A stretch of DNA of 13,678 bases, taken from Bacillota bacterium (GTDB taxonomy: Bacteria > Bacillota > Clostridia > DSM-8532). The translations under genes were made by a program, and so were the position numbers. The notes below the pieces were generated by a model. That model had not been told where the DNA came from, made no database searches, and worked only from the letters and a program-made list of their open reading frames with translations. Where the stretch lies: positions 1 through 13,678 of the forward strand of contig JAEZBW010000714.1 in the NCBI GenBank assembly GCA_023426765.1, written 5' to 3'. This document shows positions 6,529 through 13,666 of the stretch, piece by piece (position 1 is the first letter of the stretch; each line of letters opens with the position of its first letter).

Positions 6529-6717
6529 CTATCCCTGCTTTACAACAAAGTTAATTACCTTTTGAGGTATATAAATTTCTTTATAAATACTATTGCCTGC
6601 CAAATAACTTTTTATTACTTCAGATGATTTAGCTTTCTTAATTACTTCATCTTTAAGAGCATATTTCTCAATTAAAATATTGGATACTGCATTATTCTTT
6701 TGAAATAATATGTTCAA
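6529..6717 (-). pseudogene. Remnant of leucyl-tRNA synthetase C-terminus
   Basis: The 62-codon frame ends with a stretch including DEVIKKAKSSEVIKSYLAGN and then IYKEIYIPQKVINFVVK. This matches the C-terminal end of bacterial LeuRS (pattern: lysine-rich helix, YL-x-GK-x-I-x-KEIYVPGKLVNIVV). No catalytic part of LeuRS exists in the window and the frame is closed upstream by TGA, so this is a 3' scrap of leuS. The first codon (TTG at 6717) has no ribosome site. It overlaps the end of a Nudix scrap in another frame and lies just upstream of the ileS promoter. A translated short protein cannot be excluded. Confidence 0.65.
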
Positions 6718-6826
6718 TACCGGTCATATTACCGATTAGTTTAGTTTTAAAAATTTGGGAGATTATAAAAGTCTTACCTAAGTCCTCTAAAGGCAGCCAA
6801 TGTAGACTTTCTTTGGGTCCTATATG
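6692..6826 (-). pseudogene. Remnant of Nudix hydrolase C-terminus
   Basis: A 44-codon open frame closed upstream by TAA reads GPKESLHWLPLEDLGKT, then ends in GIEHIISKE. The pattern W-x-x-L-x-x-L near the start and GIEHIxxxE at the very end is typical of the last segment of 8-oxo-dGTPase-like Nudix proteins. The Nudix box itself (GX5EX7REUXEEXGU) is absent, so the gene is truncated. It starts in the last codons of the nucleotidyltransferase in another frame and has no start signal. The assignment rests on a short segment. Confidence 0.5.
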
Positions 6827-7542
6827 TTATTTTTTCTAAATATTATAGCATCACCTTTTAAAATTCCTCCGTGCGGTTTCAATACGTATTCAGTCAGATT
6901 TTTTGCTGCGTCGCGTTTTTCATATATTGAACATACTGGGTTTAAAAGAACTTCGATATATTTATAACCATCATAACATTGGGATTTTAAATAATTAATC
7001 GTTTTCTTTCTTGTTCGATGCCACAAATTGTTATTTTCGAGTAACATTGGTATCGCATTTGTAATTAATAATGAAGCTACATAATTAAACGCAATTACAT
7101 CATCAATATCCAATAAATCCTTATATATTTCAGTTAAGTCCGACCGCTTCTTAGTTCTATATCCTTCATTTTCCCACTTTTCATTCGCAGGCGGGCCATC
7201 TTCGAGAATTTCCCTTGCTTCAGCAATTAATTGTTCGGTTTCTGGAATTTTATCGAACAAGACAATTCCGTCCGTTAATGCAAAAAGTATGGGGATTTCA
7301 TTTTCTGCAATAAATTTATGTAAAAATTTTAAGTGCATTTCAACAAATTCCACAGTAATCCCGTATCGTACCTCATGCCTTTTTTGAAGGTGATTTTCAT
7401 TGGTTATTACCAATAGGTCTATATCGCTGTTTAAGCATTCCTCATGCCTTGAAACTGAGCCGTATAATATTAATGCCGAAACATTTTTATCTTTATATAA
7501 TTCTTGAGTTATTTCATTAACTAATTCCTGATGAGTTATCAT
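6820..7542 (-). CDS. Nucleotidyltransferase-domain protein
   Basis: A 240-residue protein with the polymerase-beta-type nucleotidyltransferase motif LYGSVSRHEECLNSDIDLLV. Gly-Ser is at 28-29 and catalytic aspartates at 40 and 42, and a third acidic residue is likely at E65 (TVEFVE). The remainder is helical. This layout is shared by aminoglycoside and lincosamide adenylyltransferases and by many uncharacterised proteins, so it probably transfers a nucleotide to a small molecule, or less likely to a protein. The ORF opens at 7563, but the ATG at 7542 has GGGGG six bases ahead and begins a normal family N-terminus. It follows the HIT gene by 84 bases in the same direction. Nothing here identifies the substrate, so a resistance name is not warranted. 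Confidence 0.85.
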   Translation of the reverse strand: MITHQELVNEITQELYKDKNVSALILYGSVSRHEECLNSDIDLLVITNENHLQKRHEVRYGITVEFVEMHLKFLHKFIAENEIPILFALTDGIVLFDKIPETEQLIAEAREILEDGPPANEKWENEGYRTKKRSDLTEIYKDLLDIDDVIAFNYVASLLITNAIPMLLENNNLWHRTRKKTINYLKSQCYDGYKYIEVLLNPVCSIYEKRDAAKNLTEYVLKPHGGILKGDAIIFRKNNI

Positions 7543-7626
7543 TTTAATCCCCCTGCAGTACATAAATATCTCTAGTTGCCCCTAGATAATAACTGCTCCG
7601 TAAAAATTAAAGATTATAAGCAAATC

Positions 7627-8349
7627 TTATTTATAACTTGAACGAAGCCCTTTTCGCATTTCATTTATGAACCATTTGTACTCTTCATCATTTTCATATG
7701 GGGAAGGCTCTGTAATTCTATAGTCAATTGGGGCACTTGGGAAATCGTCATCAAGATACCTTGGAAATAAGTGACAATGTAGATGAGGCCCAGAATTGCA
7801 GTGAATTTCATAATTGATCTTCACAGCACCTGTAACTTCATGCAGGATTTTAGCTACTTTTTGAACCTCCCTCATATAGTTTGCCATTTCTACTTCTGGC
7901 ATATCATAAAAAAGAGTACTATGATATTTTGCACCTACCACACATTTTCCAAATAACCGTCCTTGTGCTTTTGGTTCTATCGTAACCCACGAATGTTCAA
8001 GTATGGCGATATCCTCCATCCCTTCAGGCATAGGTAGGTGGTTACAGCATGGACAACAATCTTTCTGAGCCTTCTTAGCATAATCAGGAAACCTGTAATG
8101 GAAGCTCCCGCCTTTTGGCGATATTTGGTTATTTGCACATTTTGCAAGTAATTCTTTAATAGTTTCTTCTCTTTGTTTATCAATGATTTCAACTTTGAGA
8201 ATTTTTTGTTTTTCACGGGAAAACCCCAAAATTCCCAAAACCTTGTTTGTCATTCTATCTATTGCTGCCACTACATCGTAATCTCCATATTTTTGTAAAT
8301 CAAAACCATGTTTTTGTTTTTCATCAATGTTTGCCCAACGTATAAGCAT
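7627..8349 (-). CDS. HIT family protein
   Basis: A 240-residue histidine-triad protein. GPHLHCHLFPRY gives the HxHxH triad (H189, H191, H193), the nucleophile site of nucleotide hydrolases and transferases acting on adenylated or nucleotidylated substrates. A CCPCC cluster at 98-102 fits the zinc-binding CxxC found ahead of the HIT core. The first 90 residues are an extension not typical of minimal 110-150-residue HIT proteins. The frame is open to 8511, but the ATG at 8349 has AGGAGG ten bases ahead, and the upstream residues overlap the methyltransferase 3' end. Lying beside a nucleotidyltransferase, it could remove nucleotidyl groups that the partner adds; this is inference only. Confidence 0.88.
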   Translation of the reverse strand: MLIRWANIDEKQKHGFDLQKYGDYDVVAAIDRMTNKVLGILGFSREKQKILKVEIIDKQREETIKELLAKCANNQISPKGGSFHYRFPDYAKKAQKDCCPCCNHLPMPEGMEDIAILEHSWVTIEPKAQGRLFGKCVVGAKYHSTLFYDMPEVEMANYMREVQKVAKILHEVTGAVKINYEIHCNSGPHLHCHLFPRYLDDDFPSAPIDYRITEPSPYENDEEYKWFINEMRKGLRSSYK

Positions 8350-8431
8350 ATTTCTTTTTCCTCCTATCTCAATGATTATTTTAAAGGACAGATAAAAGTC
8401 ACTGTTACCATATAGGAATGATAAATCTACT

Positions 8432-9157
8432 CTATGGTTTGTGAACATAAACGGAAGCCGAATGTGTAATTTTATTACTCGTTTCCATCTCTTGAATGAT
8501 GTCAACTGCAAAACCTGCTTCTATCATTTCTCGCATATATCCTTCCCGAGTTTTAGCACGACCTGGCAACAATGGTATATAAACTTCAATTTCATTATTG
8601 CCACACTTTGCAAACCTTTGCTCTGGTGTTTTATAGTCATCACCTGTTATAGCCAACCAATCATCGAAAGAGGCAACCTGACCTTCATAAGCATTTACCC
8701 TGGCGGATTCACGGAAGAAGAGCATGGGTGCACCACTTTTCAAACAAGAAAAAGCATTACTCAAATAATTTGCTCTGTCTGAATCAGTTACAAGCATATG
8801 AAGTCCCATCACATCTAATGCTGCATCGTATACCTCCCCGATCTGCTGGTTAACCATATTAAGCAATGAAACTGTCGCATTCGGATAGCTTTTAAGAGTA
8901 GCTCTTGCTTTCTCAACTGCTGATGGTGCAATGTCAACGCCATGGTAAATGCAGCCAAGTTTTGATAAAATAACGCCAGCTCCACCCTCACCACATGCAA
9001 ACTCAATTACTCGTTTTCCTTTCAACTGATTTTCTTCAACCCATGCTGTCAATGTTGAGATTAATTCTTCATCATCAGGAGAATGCCCCCAGCGCTCTGC
9101 TCCAGCTTCATAAACTATTTGATAACGATTTTCGTATGCAGTGTAGTATGGTTCCAC
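8432..9157 (-). CDS. Class I SAM-dependent methyltransferase
   Basis: A 241-residue methyltransferase with motif I VIEFACGEG (about 50-58), an acidic residue in GVDIAPSA (D75) and LDVMGLHMLV as the motif II region. Length and N-terminus (YYTAYENRY...RWGHSPDDEEL) look complete. The start is GTG at 9157, with AGGAG twelve bases upstream, a somewhat long spacing, and no better in-frame start is seen. It is the first gene of a probable methyltransferase-HIT-nucleotidyltransferase unit (gaps of 82 and 84 bases). The RIT element ends only 32 bases upstream of the start codon, so its original promoter may have been separated from it; transcription could now depend on a promoter formed at or in the RIT end. 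The substrate is unknown. Confidence 0.88.
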   Translation of the reverse strand: MEPYYTAYENRYQIVYEAGAERWGHSPDDEELISTLTAWVEENQLKGKRVIEFACGEGGAGVILSKLGCIYHGVDIAPSAVEKARATLKSYPNATVSLLNMVNQQIGEVYDAALDVMGLHMLVTDSDRANYLSNAFSCLKSGAPMLFFRESARVNAYEGQVASFDDWLAITGDDYKTPEQRFAKCGNNEIEVYIPLLPGRAKTREGYMREMIEAGFAVDIIQEMETSNKITHSASVYVHKP

Positions 9158-9189
9158 TTTTATACACTTCTCCTCTCATTTATTACATA

Positions 9190-9274
9190 GACTATCCCGA
9201 AGAAAAAACTATGCCGAAAGTTTTTTGAACTTCTCACAGTTAACAGAAACCGCTGAGAATCTTCGGCATAGTTT
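9190..9274. repeat. RIT left terminal inverted repeat
   Basis: 85 bases identical to the reverse complement of 12523-12607. Within it, AAAAACTATGCCGAA (9204-9218) and its complement (9262-9276) form a long stem. TTCTCA/TGAGAA and a central GTTAAC make further nested symmetry. The arms are likely recombinase binding sites. Because the stem is followed outward by a T-run on the minus strand, it may also terminate transcription leaving the element. Confidence 0.95.
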
Positions 9275-9325
9275 TTCTTGAACTTGCACTCATTCTTTGA
9301 GACCATCTTACCAGGAGGTGGTCAT

Positions 9326-10555
9326 ATGAGAAAACCAATGAAATTAACGGACTTAATTAATGCCATAATTCAGATCATGGTAGACACAGGCTTTGCAGAA
9401 GGCACAATACGAATCTATAGAGGTATTTTTTCCAGACTGCAAAAATTGGCTGACAGCAGAAAGGAAGAAGTATATTCTACAAATTTAGGACTTGTATTCA
9501 TAGCGGATACAAATCATCCAGAAACAAACGAATACTGCCATTCAAGATATTGTTACCATTGCAGAATCATTCGGTTTATTGAATCATTCATCAGAACAGG
9601 TGTAGTAGACTGGAGCATCAATTCCGGTGCACCTGCTGAAAGTTTTAAATCACAAGATTTTAATACTATGTTTTTAAAGTTTGATGAAATGATGTTATCT
9701 AGAGGATTAAAAACTAATACTCGTGATGGGTATCATAGATTTGTTGGATATTTTCTACGATATCTCAGTGATAAAGGATATCAATCTACTCATGAAATTC
9801 AGAATGGTGATGTTGTAACATTTATTGTTGTCGTGGTTCAGGAGCATTATTCCTCAACAAGCTTAGGTTCACATGTGCCTGGTTTAAAGCTTTTTCTACA
9901 ATTAACAGAACACACTCAGCCCTTTGTAAAAGAAATACCAGTTCATCTGCCAAAAAAACATGATATTCTTAAAGTATATAATGACCAAGAATATCAGCGA
10001 ATGATTCAATACCTTGAGAATGCTCCAATTAGTTCAAGAGATAAAACGATATCTTTTATTGCACTTGAAACAGGCTTAAGAGCCGTTGATATCTGTAACC
10101 TAAAACTTAGGGATATCGACTGGGAACACAATGCGATTTGTCTTATTCAAGAAAAGACTGGAAAACCTTTGGTTTTACCTTTGAATGAATCAATTGGAAA
10201 TTCTCTTGCTGATTATCTTCTCAATGAAAGACCAGTTTCCCAAAGTGACTATATATTTTTACGTTTTGAAGCACCATTTGCACCAATAAAATCTCATGCC
10301 GCGTGTTATAGAATTCTATTTAGAATAGCCAATAATGCAGGAGTAGAATCCAATGGTCGTATTTACGGAACGCGTATTACTCGTCATAGTACTGCATCAA
10401 GACTGCTGAGGCAAGGTGTTCCTTTGCCTGTTATTTCAGAAGCTTTGGGCCATAGTAATCCAGATAATTCTATGAGGTATATAACGACAGATGATCTCAA
10501 ACTTGCAGAATGTACATTACCTCTTCCAAGAGGGGGTGAATGTGATGTTATGTAG
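9326..10555 (+). CDS. ritA: RIT tyrosine recombinase A
   Basis: A 409-residue phage-integrase-family recombinase, first of three. The C-terminal catalytic domain shows R252 (TGLRAVDI), K277 (QEKTGK), R353 (RITRH), H376 (LGH) and the nucleophile Y385 nine residues after that histidine. The first histidine of the usual HxxRH box is arginine here. The N-terminal half contains a SAM-like DNA-binding domain (about 125-205). The ORF opens with TTG at 9278, but the ATG at 9326 follows AGGAGGTG by five bases and is the clear start. It ends 11 bases inside ritB, so translation is probably coupled. A promoter was not found; it may lie in the terminal repeat. Confidence 0.9.
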   Translation: MRKPMKLTDLINAIIQIMVDTGFAEGTIRIYRGIFSRLQKLADSRKEEVYSTNLGLVFIADTNHPETNEYCHSRYCYHCRIIRFIESFIRTGVVDWSINSGAPAESFKSQDFNTMFLKFDEMMLSRGLKTNTRDGYHRFVGYFLRYLSDKGYQSTHEIQNGDVVTFIVVVVQEHYSSTSLGSHVPGLKLFLQLTEHTQPFVKEIPVHLPKKHDILKVYNDQEYQRMIQYLENAPISSRDKTISFIALETGLRAVDICNLKLRDIDWEHNAICLIQEKTGKPLVLPLNESIGNSLADYLLNERPVSQSDYIFLRFEAPFAPIKSHAACYRILFRIANNAGVESNGRIYGTRITRHSTASRLLRQGVPLPVISEALGHSNPDNSMRYITTDDLKLAECTLPLPRGGECDVM

Positions 10556-11507
10556 TCAAATTCCACTAAGAACAAAAGCGGAATCATTTGTGGTGTATAA
10601 AAAAAGTTTAGGCTATGTGTATGAAACACAAAGTTATTGCCTAATGAACTATGTATCATTTACTGAAAAAACATCTGCTAATTGCAGTATCCCAGATAAA
10701 AACAGTATATTAGCTTTTATCAATACTATGTCAGATGCACCAGGTACTTTATATAACTGTGTTGCTGTGTTGCGAGAATTCAGCCGATATCTTCAATTAC
10801 AGGGATTTTCAGATGCATTTATTGTTCCAGCAAAAAGAAATCCGCAAATGCATCCTGAGCCTCCATATTTTTTTAACCGAATGGAAATCAATAAGATCTT
10901 TGCAGAGTGTGACAGTATTAAGTCTCATGATTCATTTCAAGGTCGAGAAATAGTTCTACCAGCCATGTTTAGGTTAGTTTATTGTTGTGGGCTGAGATGT
11001 AAGGAAACAACCACCCTTTTATGTGAAAATGTGAATATAGAACATAAATACATGGATATTATACAATCGAAGGGTCCGAAAAGCAGAAGAATATTCATTA
11101 GCGAAGAACTGTCTGCTTATCTAAAAGATTACGAAACCACAATTAGTCAAGTATTTCCAGACAGAAGATACTTTTTCCCTTATAGAGTTGATACCCATTA
11201 TTCAAGTGGTATGTTAAACAGAAATTTTCATAAGTTCTGGTTTCAAGCATTTCCTGACTTTAATAGTGATATTATCCCAACGGTATATGATTTCCGACAT
11301 CATTTCGCTTATTACAATCTTAATAAATGGGCACGCGAAGGACTGGATTTAAACATCATGCTTCCATATCTCATGAGGTATATGGGACATAATTCTATAA
11401 AAAGCACTTTGTACTATTTTCACTTTGTTCCTGAATTCTTTCCAACCTATCAGGAAATGTCTTTATTTTCAGAAGATATCATTCCGGAGGTGCCATATGA
11501 AGAATAA
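10545..11507 (+). CDS. ritB: RIT tyrosine recombinase B
   Basis: A 320-residue tyrosine recombinase, second of three. Catalytic residues are R151 (CGLRCKE), K176 (QSKGPKS), R251 (YDFRHHFA), H282 (MGH) and Y291, with Y290 beside it. The histidine opening the HxxR box is tyrosine here. The frame is open from 10491, but GAGGGGGTG lies just ahead of the ATG at 10545 (a GTG directly before it is an alternative). The start sits 11 bases inside the end of ritA. RIT trios need three different recombinases for reasons that are not established; the differing boxes suggest they are not interchangeable. Confidence 0.9.
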   Translation: MLCSQIPLRTKAESFVVYKKSLGYVYETQSYCLMNYVSFTEKTSANCSIPDKNSILAFINTMSDAPGTLYNCVAVLREFSRYLQLQGFSDAFIVPAKRNPQMHPEPPYFFNRMEINKIFAECDSIKSHDSFQGREIVLPAMFRLVYCCGLRCKETTTLLCENVNIEHKYMDIIQSKGPKSRRIFISEELSAYLKDYETTISQVFPDRRYFFPYRVDTHYSSGMLNRNFHKFWFQAFPDFNSDIIPTVYDFRHHFAYYNLNKWAREGLDLNIMLPYLMRYMGHNSIKSTLYYFHFVPEFFPTYQEMSLFSEDIIPEVPYEE

Positions 11508-12516
11508 GCAAAAGGCGATTGATTTTTGGTCAATTTCGAAGGAGTACATTAATCATTATCTTCCCGATATTAGGAAATCCAGTAATAATACAATTAGTGC
11601 GTATCGGGCAGGGATTAATCTGTTTATTGATTATCTTGAGGAGAATAAACAGATTAGACGGAAGGAAGTATCTTTTGAAGATTTCTCACGTCAAAATTTA
11701 AAGGATTTTATGGACTGGTTAATAAATGAAAAAAAGCTTGCTCTGAAAACTGTTAACTTACGTCTTACTGCAATCCACTCTTTGTTGGAGTATGCATCAG
11801 CAGAGGATGATAGAATAATTCCACTTTATCTTAATGCTCGCACCATAAAGGGGATGAAGGTCAATATAAATACAATTGAATACTTTGAAAAATACCAGAT
11901 GCAAGCATTGTTAGCTGCACCAAATTATTCTAAAAAGAGCGAACGACGCAATCAAATGATGTTGATTTTAATGTATGATACAGCTATAAGAGTCCAGGAG
12001 ATACTTGATTTATGCATAAACAGTTTACATCTAGAAGCACAAGTTCCCTATCTTACTGTCTATGGCAAAGGTGGAAAGTACAGAAATATCCCTATATTGG
12101 CTAAAACAAAGCAACATCTTGTTCGGTATTTGAAGGAATTTCATTTGACAGGAAGTAATAATAATCCACTGTTTTATACCGAAACATACGGAAAAATACA
12201 CAAACTCTCAACTGATACATTAGAAAAGATGATAAAACGGTATGTACTACTATGCAGCACAAAGGAAATATCTATGCCATCTGATTCACACTGCCATATG
12301 ATCAGAAAAACTCGTGCAATGGATTTGTATCAGAATGGCGTTCCACTGACACATATACAGCAACTGTTAGGACATGAAAATATTTCTACTACATCAGGAT
12401 TCTATGCATTTGTAACATTAGATACTTTGGCAAAATCACTTTCTAATGCCAAGAACAATGTTGCTGAAAAAAGATGGATGGATCCAAATACTCTTGCACA
12501 GCTTTATCGTTTATAA
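11497..12516 (+). CDS. ritC: RIT tyrosine recombinase C
   Basis: A 339-residue tyrosine recombinase, third of three and closest to the XerC/D pattern. A SAM-like N-terminal domain spans about 15-105. Catalytic residues are R165 (TAIRVQEI), K191 (YGKGGK), H267 and R270 (HMIRKTRA), H293 (LGHENISTT) and Y303. It alone retains the histidine of HxxR, but its tyrosine is ten rather than nine residues after LGH. The start ATG at 11497 follows GGAGGTG by five bases, nearly the same ribosome-site context as ritA. It overlaps ritB by 11 bases. Its stop codon is six bases from the right terminal repeat, whose hairpin and T-run may end the transcript. Confidence 0.9.
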   Translation: MKNKQKAIDFWSISKEYINHYLPDIRKSSNNTISAYRAGINLFIDYLEENKQIRRKEVSFEDFSRQNLKDFMDWLINEKKLALKTVNLRLTAIHSLLEYASAEDDRIIPLYLNARTIKGMKVNINTIEYFEKYQMQALLAAPNYSKKSERRNQMMLILMYDTAIRVQEILDLCINSLHLEAQVPYLTVYGKGGKYRNIPILAKTKQHLVRYLKEFHLTGSNNNPLFYTETYGKIHKLSTDTLEKMIKRYVLLCSTKEISMPSDSHCHMIRKTRAMDLYQNGVPLTHIQQLLGHENISTTSGFYAFVTLDTLAKSLSNAKNNVAEKRWMDPNTLAQLYRL

Positions 12517-12522
12517 TTGCAT

Positions 12523-12607
12523 AAACTATGCCGAAGATTCTCAGCGGTTTCTGTTAACTGTGAGAAGTTCAAAAAACTTTCGGCATAGTTTTTTCTTCGG
12601 GATAGTC
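12523..12607. repeat. RIT right terminal inverted repeat
   Basis: An exact inverted copy of 9190-9274. The internal stem (13 bp here, because the inner flank is ATAAACT) is followed by TTTTTTC on the plus strand, so it is also a plausible terminator for the rit operon. The outer edge supplies the last codons (YPEEKTMPKVF and stop) of the truncated transposase frame. Confidence 0.95.
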
Positions 12608-13294
12608 GCAATAGCAACTTTCTGGAACCCCATAGGTCAGGATCCACTTCTTTAAGGAGTCTTCCAATGCCGGCCGTGATTCCTTCCAGTAGAACCGACC
12701 AGAAACCAGACGTGAAAAATCGTCCAGCCATGCGAAGAGGTAAACCTGTTTTTCACGGCCCGGTTGCGTTGGATCCGGTAATTTAAGGGTGTAATGGACA
12801 TCACCCTGAAGGATTTCCGCACGATGCATGGCCCCATAACGTGTGTAATGACCGTTCTTCGTACCCAAAGCCGGACGGGTGAGTTTCTCTTTTGTGAAGT
12901 AATCATAAACCGTACTGGGCTTAAGAATACCTTTGGGTACACGCCCCGATTCTTCCAGCATGGTAATGATGAGATGAATGCTTCGGGAAGGGTTCTCCTT
13001 GCGGAGATCGACCGCAGCCTTCAGATAGTTCCTTGAGATGGAACTGGAACGTACCCTTTGCATGGGCTTCAAGGCTCCTTTGCCTCCTTCTTTGAAAAGC
13101 TTCAGGTAACGTTCCAATGTGCGCACGCCAATCTCTTCGCCGGTTTTTGATAACCCTGGAAACTCACCTTTGGCAATTTGATTGATGATTTCATAGCGTT
13201 GTCCACGGGAGAGCACACCATCCGGGTGTTTGATAATCGGTGCGATCAATTGTAACCTCTGGTTTGCGATCTGTTCACGTTCATGTTCTGTCAT
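12608..13294 (-). pseudogene. DDE transposase, 3' half missing at the RIT junction
   Basis: The 5' part of an insertion-sequence transposase with an rve (retroviral integrase) core. The start ATG at 13294 has AAAGGAGGT eight bases ahead. An N-terminal helix-turn-helix region (GLSKTGEEIGVRTLERYLK, about 47-65) precedes the catalytic core: first aspartate D165 (LQGDVHY), the conserved LDDFSR (190-195), and YCD at 228-230 where the second catalytic aspartate of a DNG motif is expected. From that codon the frame runs into the RIT repeat and stops after 11 foreign residues (12569). The glutamate and C-terminal domain are lost, so it cannot be active. The DNA is visibly more GC-rich than the rest of the window, consistent with a foreign insertion sequence. 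The family is probably IS481-like or related; this is not certain. Confidence 0.85.
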
Positions 13295-13575
13295 CTGTAT
13301 ATGACCTCCTTTGAAATAGTATAGGTAAACATTAACAGGGAATAAACCAATACATCAGATAGAATTCTGTTGAAGAACATCACATACCGGCATATTTCGA
13401 CGGAGGATGCGTTGAGATTGCTGAAAAGGATTGTTATGGAACCGCCAGCGAACATAAAAATTCATCCATTGTAAGAAAAGTGGCGGATTTTAACGGTGTA
13501 CTGGCGGGATTGTATGGTTGTAGAAGCGGATGAAGGCATGTAAAAAGCATTACAGAACAGTATTTTGGATTCCTG

Positions 13576-13588
13576 CGGCATAGTTTAT
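13576..13588 (+). repeat. Extra copy of the RIT repeat arm
   Basis: CGGCATAGTTTAT is identical over 13 bases to the inner arm of the right RIT repeat with its flank (reverse complement of 12521-12533). It shares CGGCATAGTTT with all four arms of the two terminal repeats. It lies 968 bases outside the right end. Confidence 0.55.
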
Positions 13589-13620
13589 ATAACTGAATGA
13601 CCCATAAAGGTATATATAAT

Positions 13621-13666
13621 TTTGAGTTGTTTCCAGAGCTCTGGCTTTATGCATAAAGCTCTCAAA
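13621..13666. repeat. Nested palindrome cluster
   Basis: Two perfect palindromes abut, sharing one base: CCAGAGCTCTGG (13633-13644) and GCTTTATGCATAAAGC (13644-13659). Both are enclosed by TTTGAG (13621-13626) and CTCAAA (13661-13666). No T-tract follows. It could be an operator, a recombination site or an element end. Confidence 0.5.

Larger units (their letters stand above)
9190..12607 (+). mobile_element. Recombinase-in-trio (RIT) element
   Basis: A 3418-bp unit comprising an 85-bp perfect inverted repeat, three tyrosine recombinase genes in one direction overlapping by 11 bases at each junction, and the same 85-bp repeat inverted. This is the definition of RIT elements, known from several bacterial phyla. 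There are no passenger genes. No target-site duplication is seen: the left flank ends ATTACATA and the right flank starts GCAATAGC. The right end interrupts a transposase gene, while the left end abuts a methyltransferase gene. All three recombinases keep their catalytic residues apart from variation in the first residue of the HxxR box, so the element looks intact. Confidence 0.9.

Noticed and set aside
6820..7542. Naming the nucleotidyltransferase as an aminoglycoside or lincosamide resistance gene
   Set aside because: Only the generic GS...DxD motif is seen; the substrate-determining regions do not match a family I can name with confidence.
8995..9228. Plus-strand ORF ending in the same YPEEKTMPKVF tail as the truncated transposase
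   Set aside because: The shared tail comes only from the RIT terminal repeat; the rest is antisense to the methyltransferase.
9190..12607. Reading the three recombinases as a Tn554-type transposon or an integrative element
   Set aside because: Tn554 TnpB is much larger and TnpC is not a tyrosine recombinase, and there are no cargo or conjugation genes; overlapping trio genes and long inverted ends fit a RIT element.
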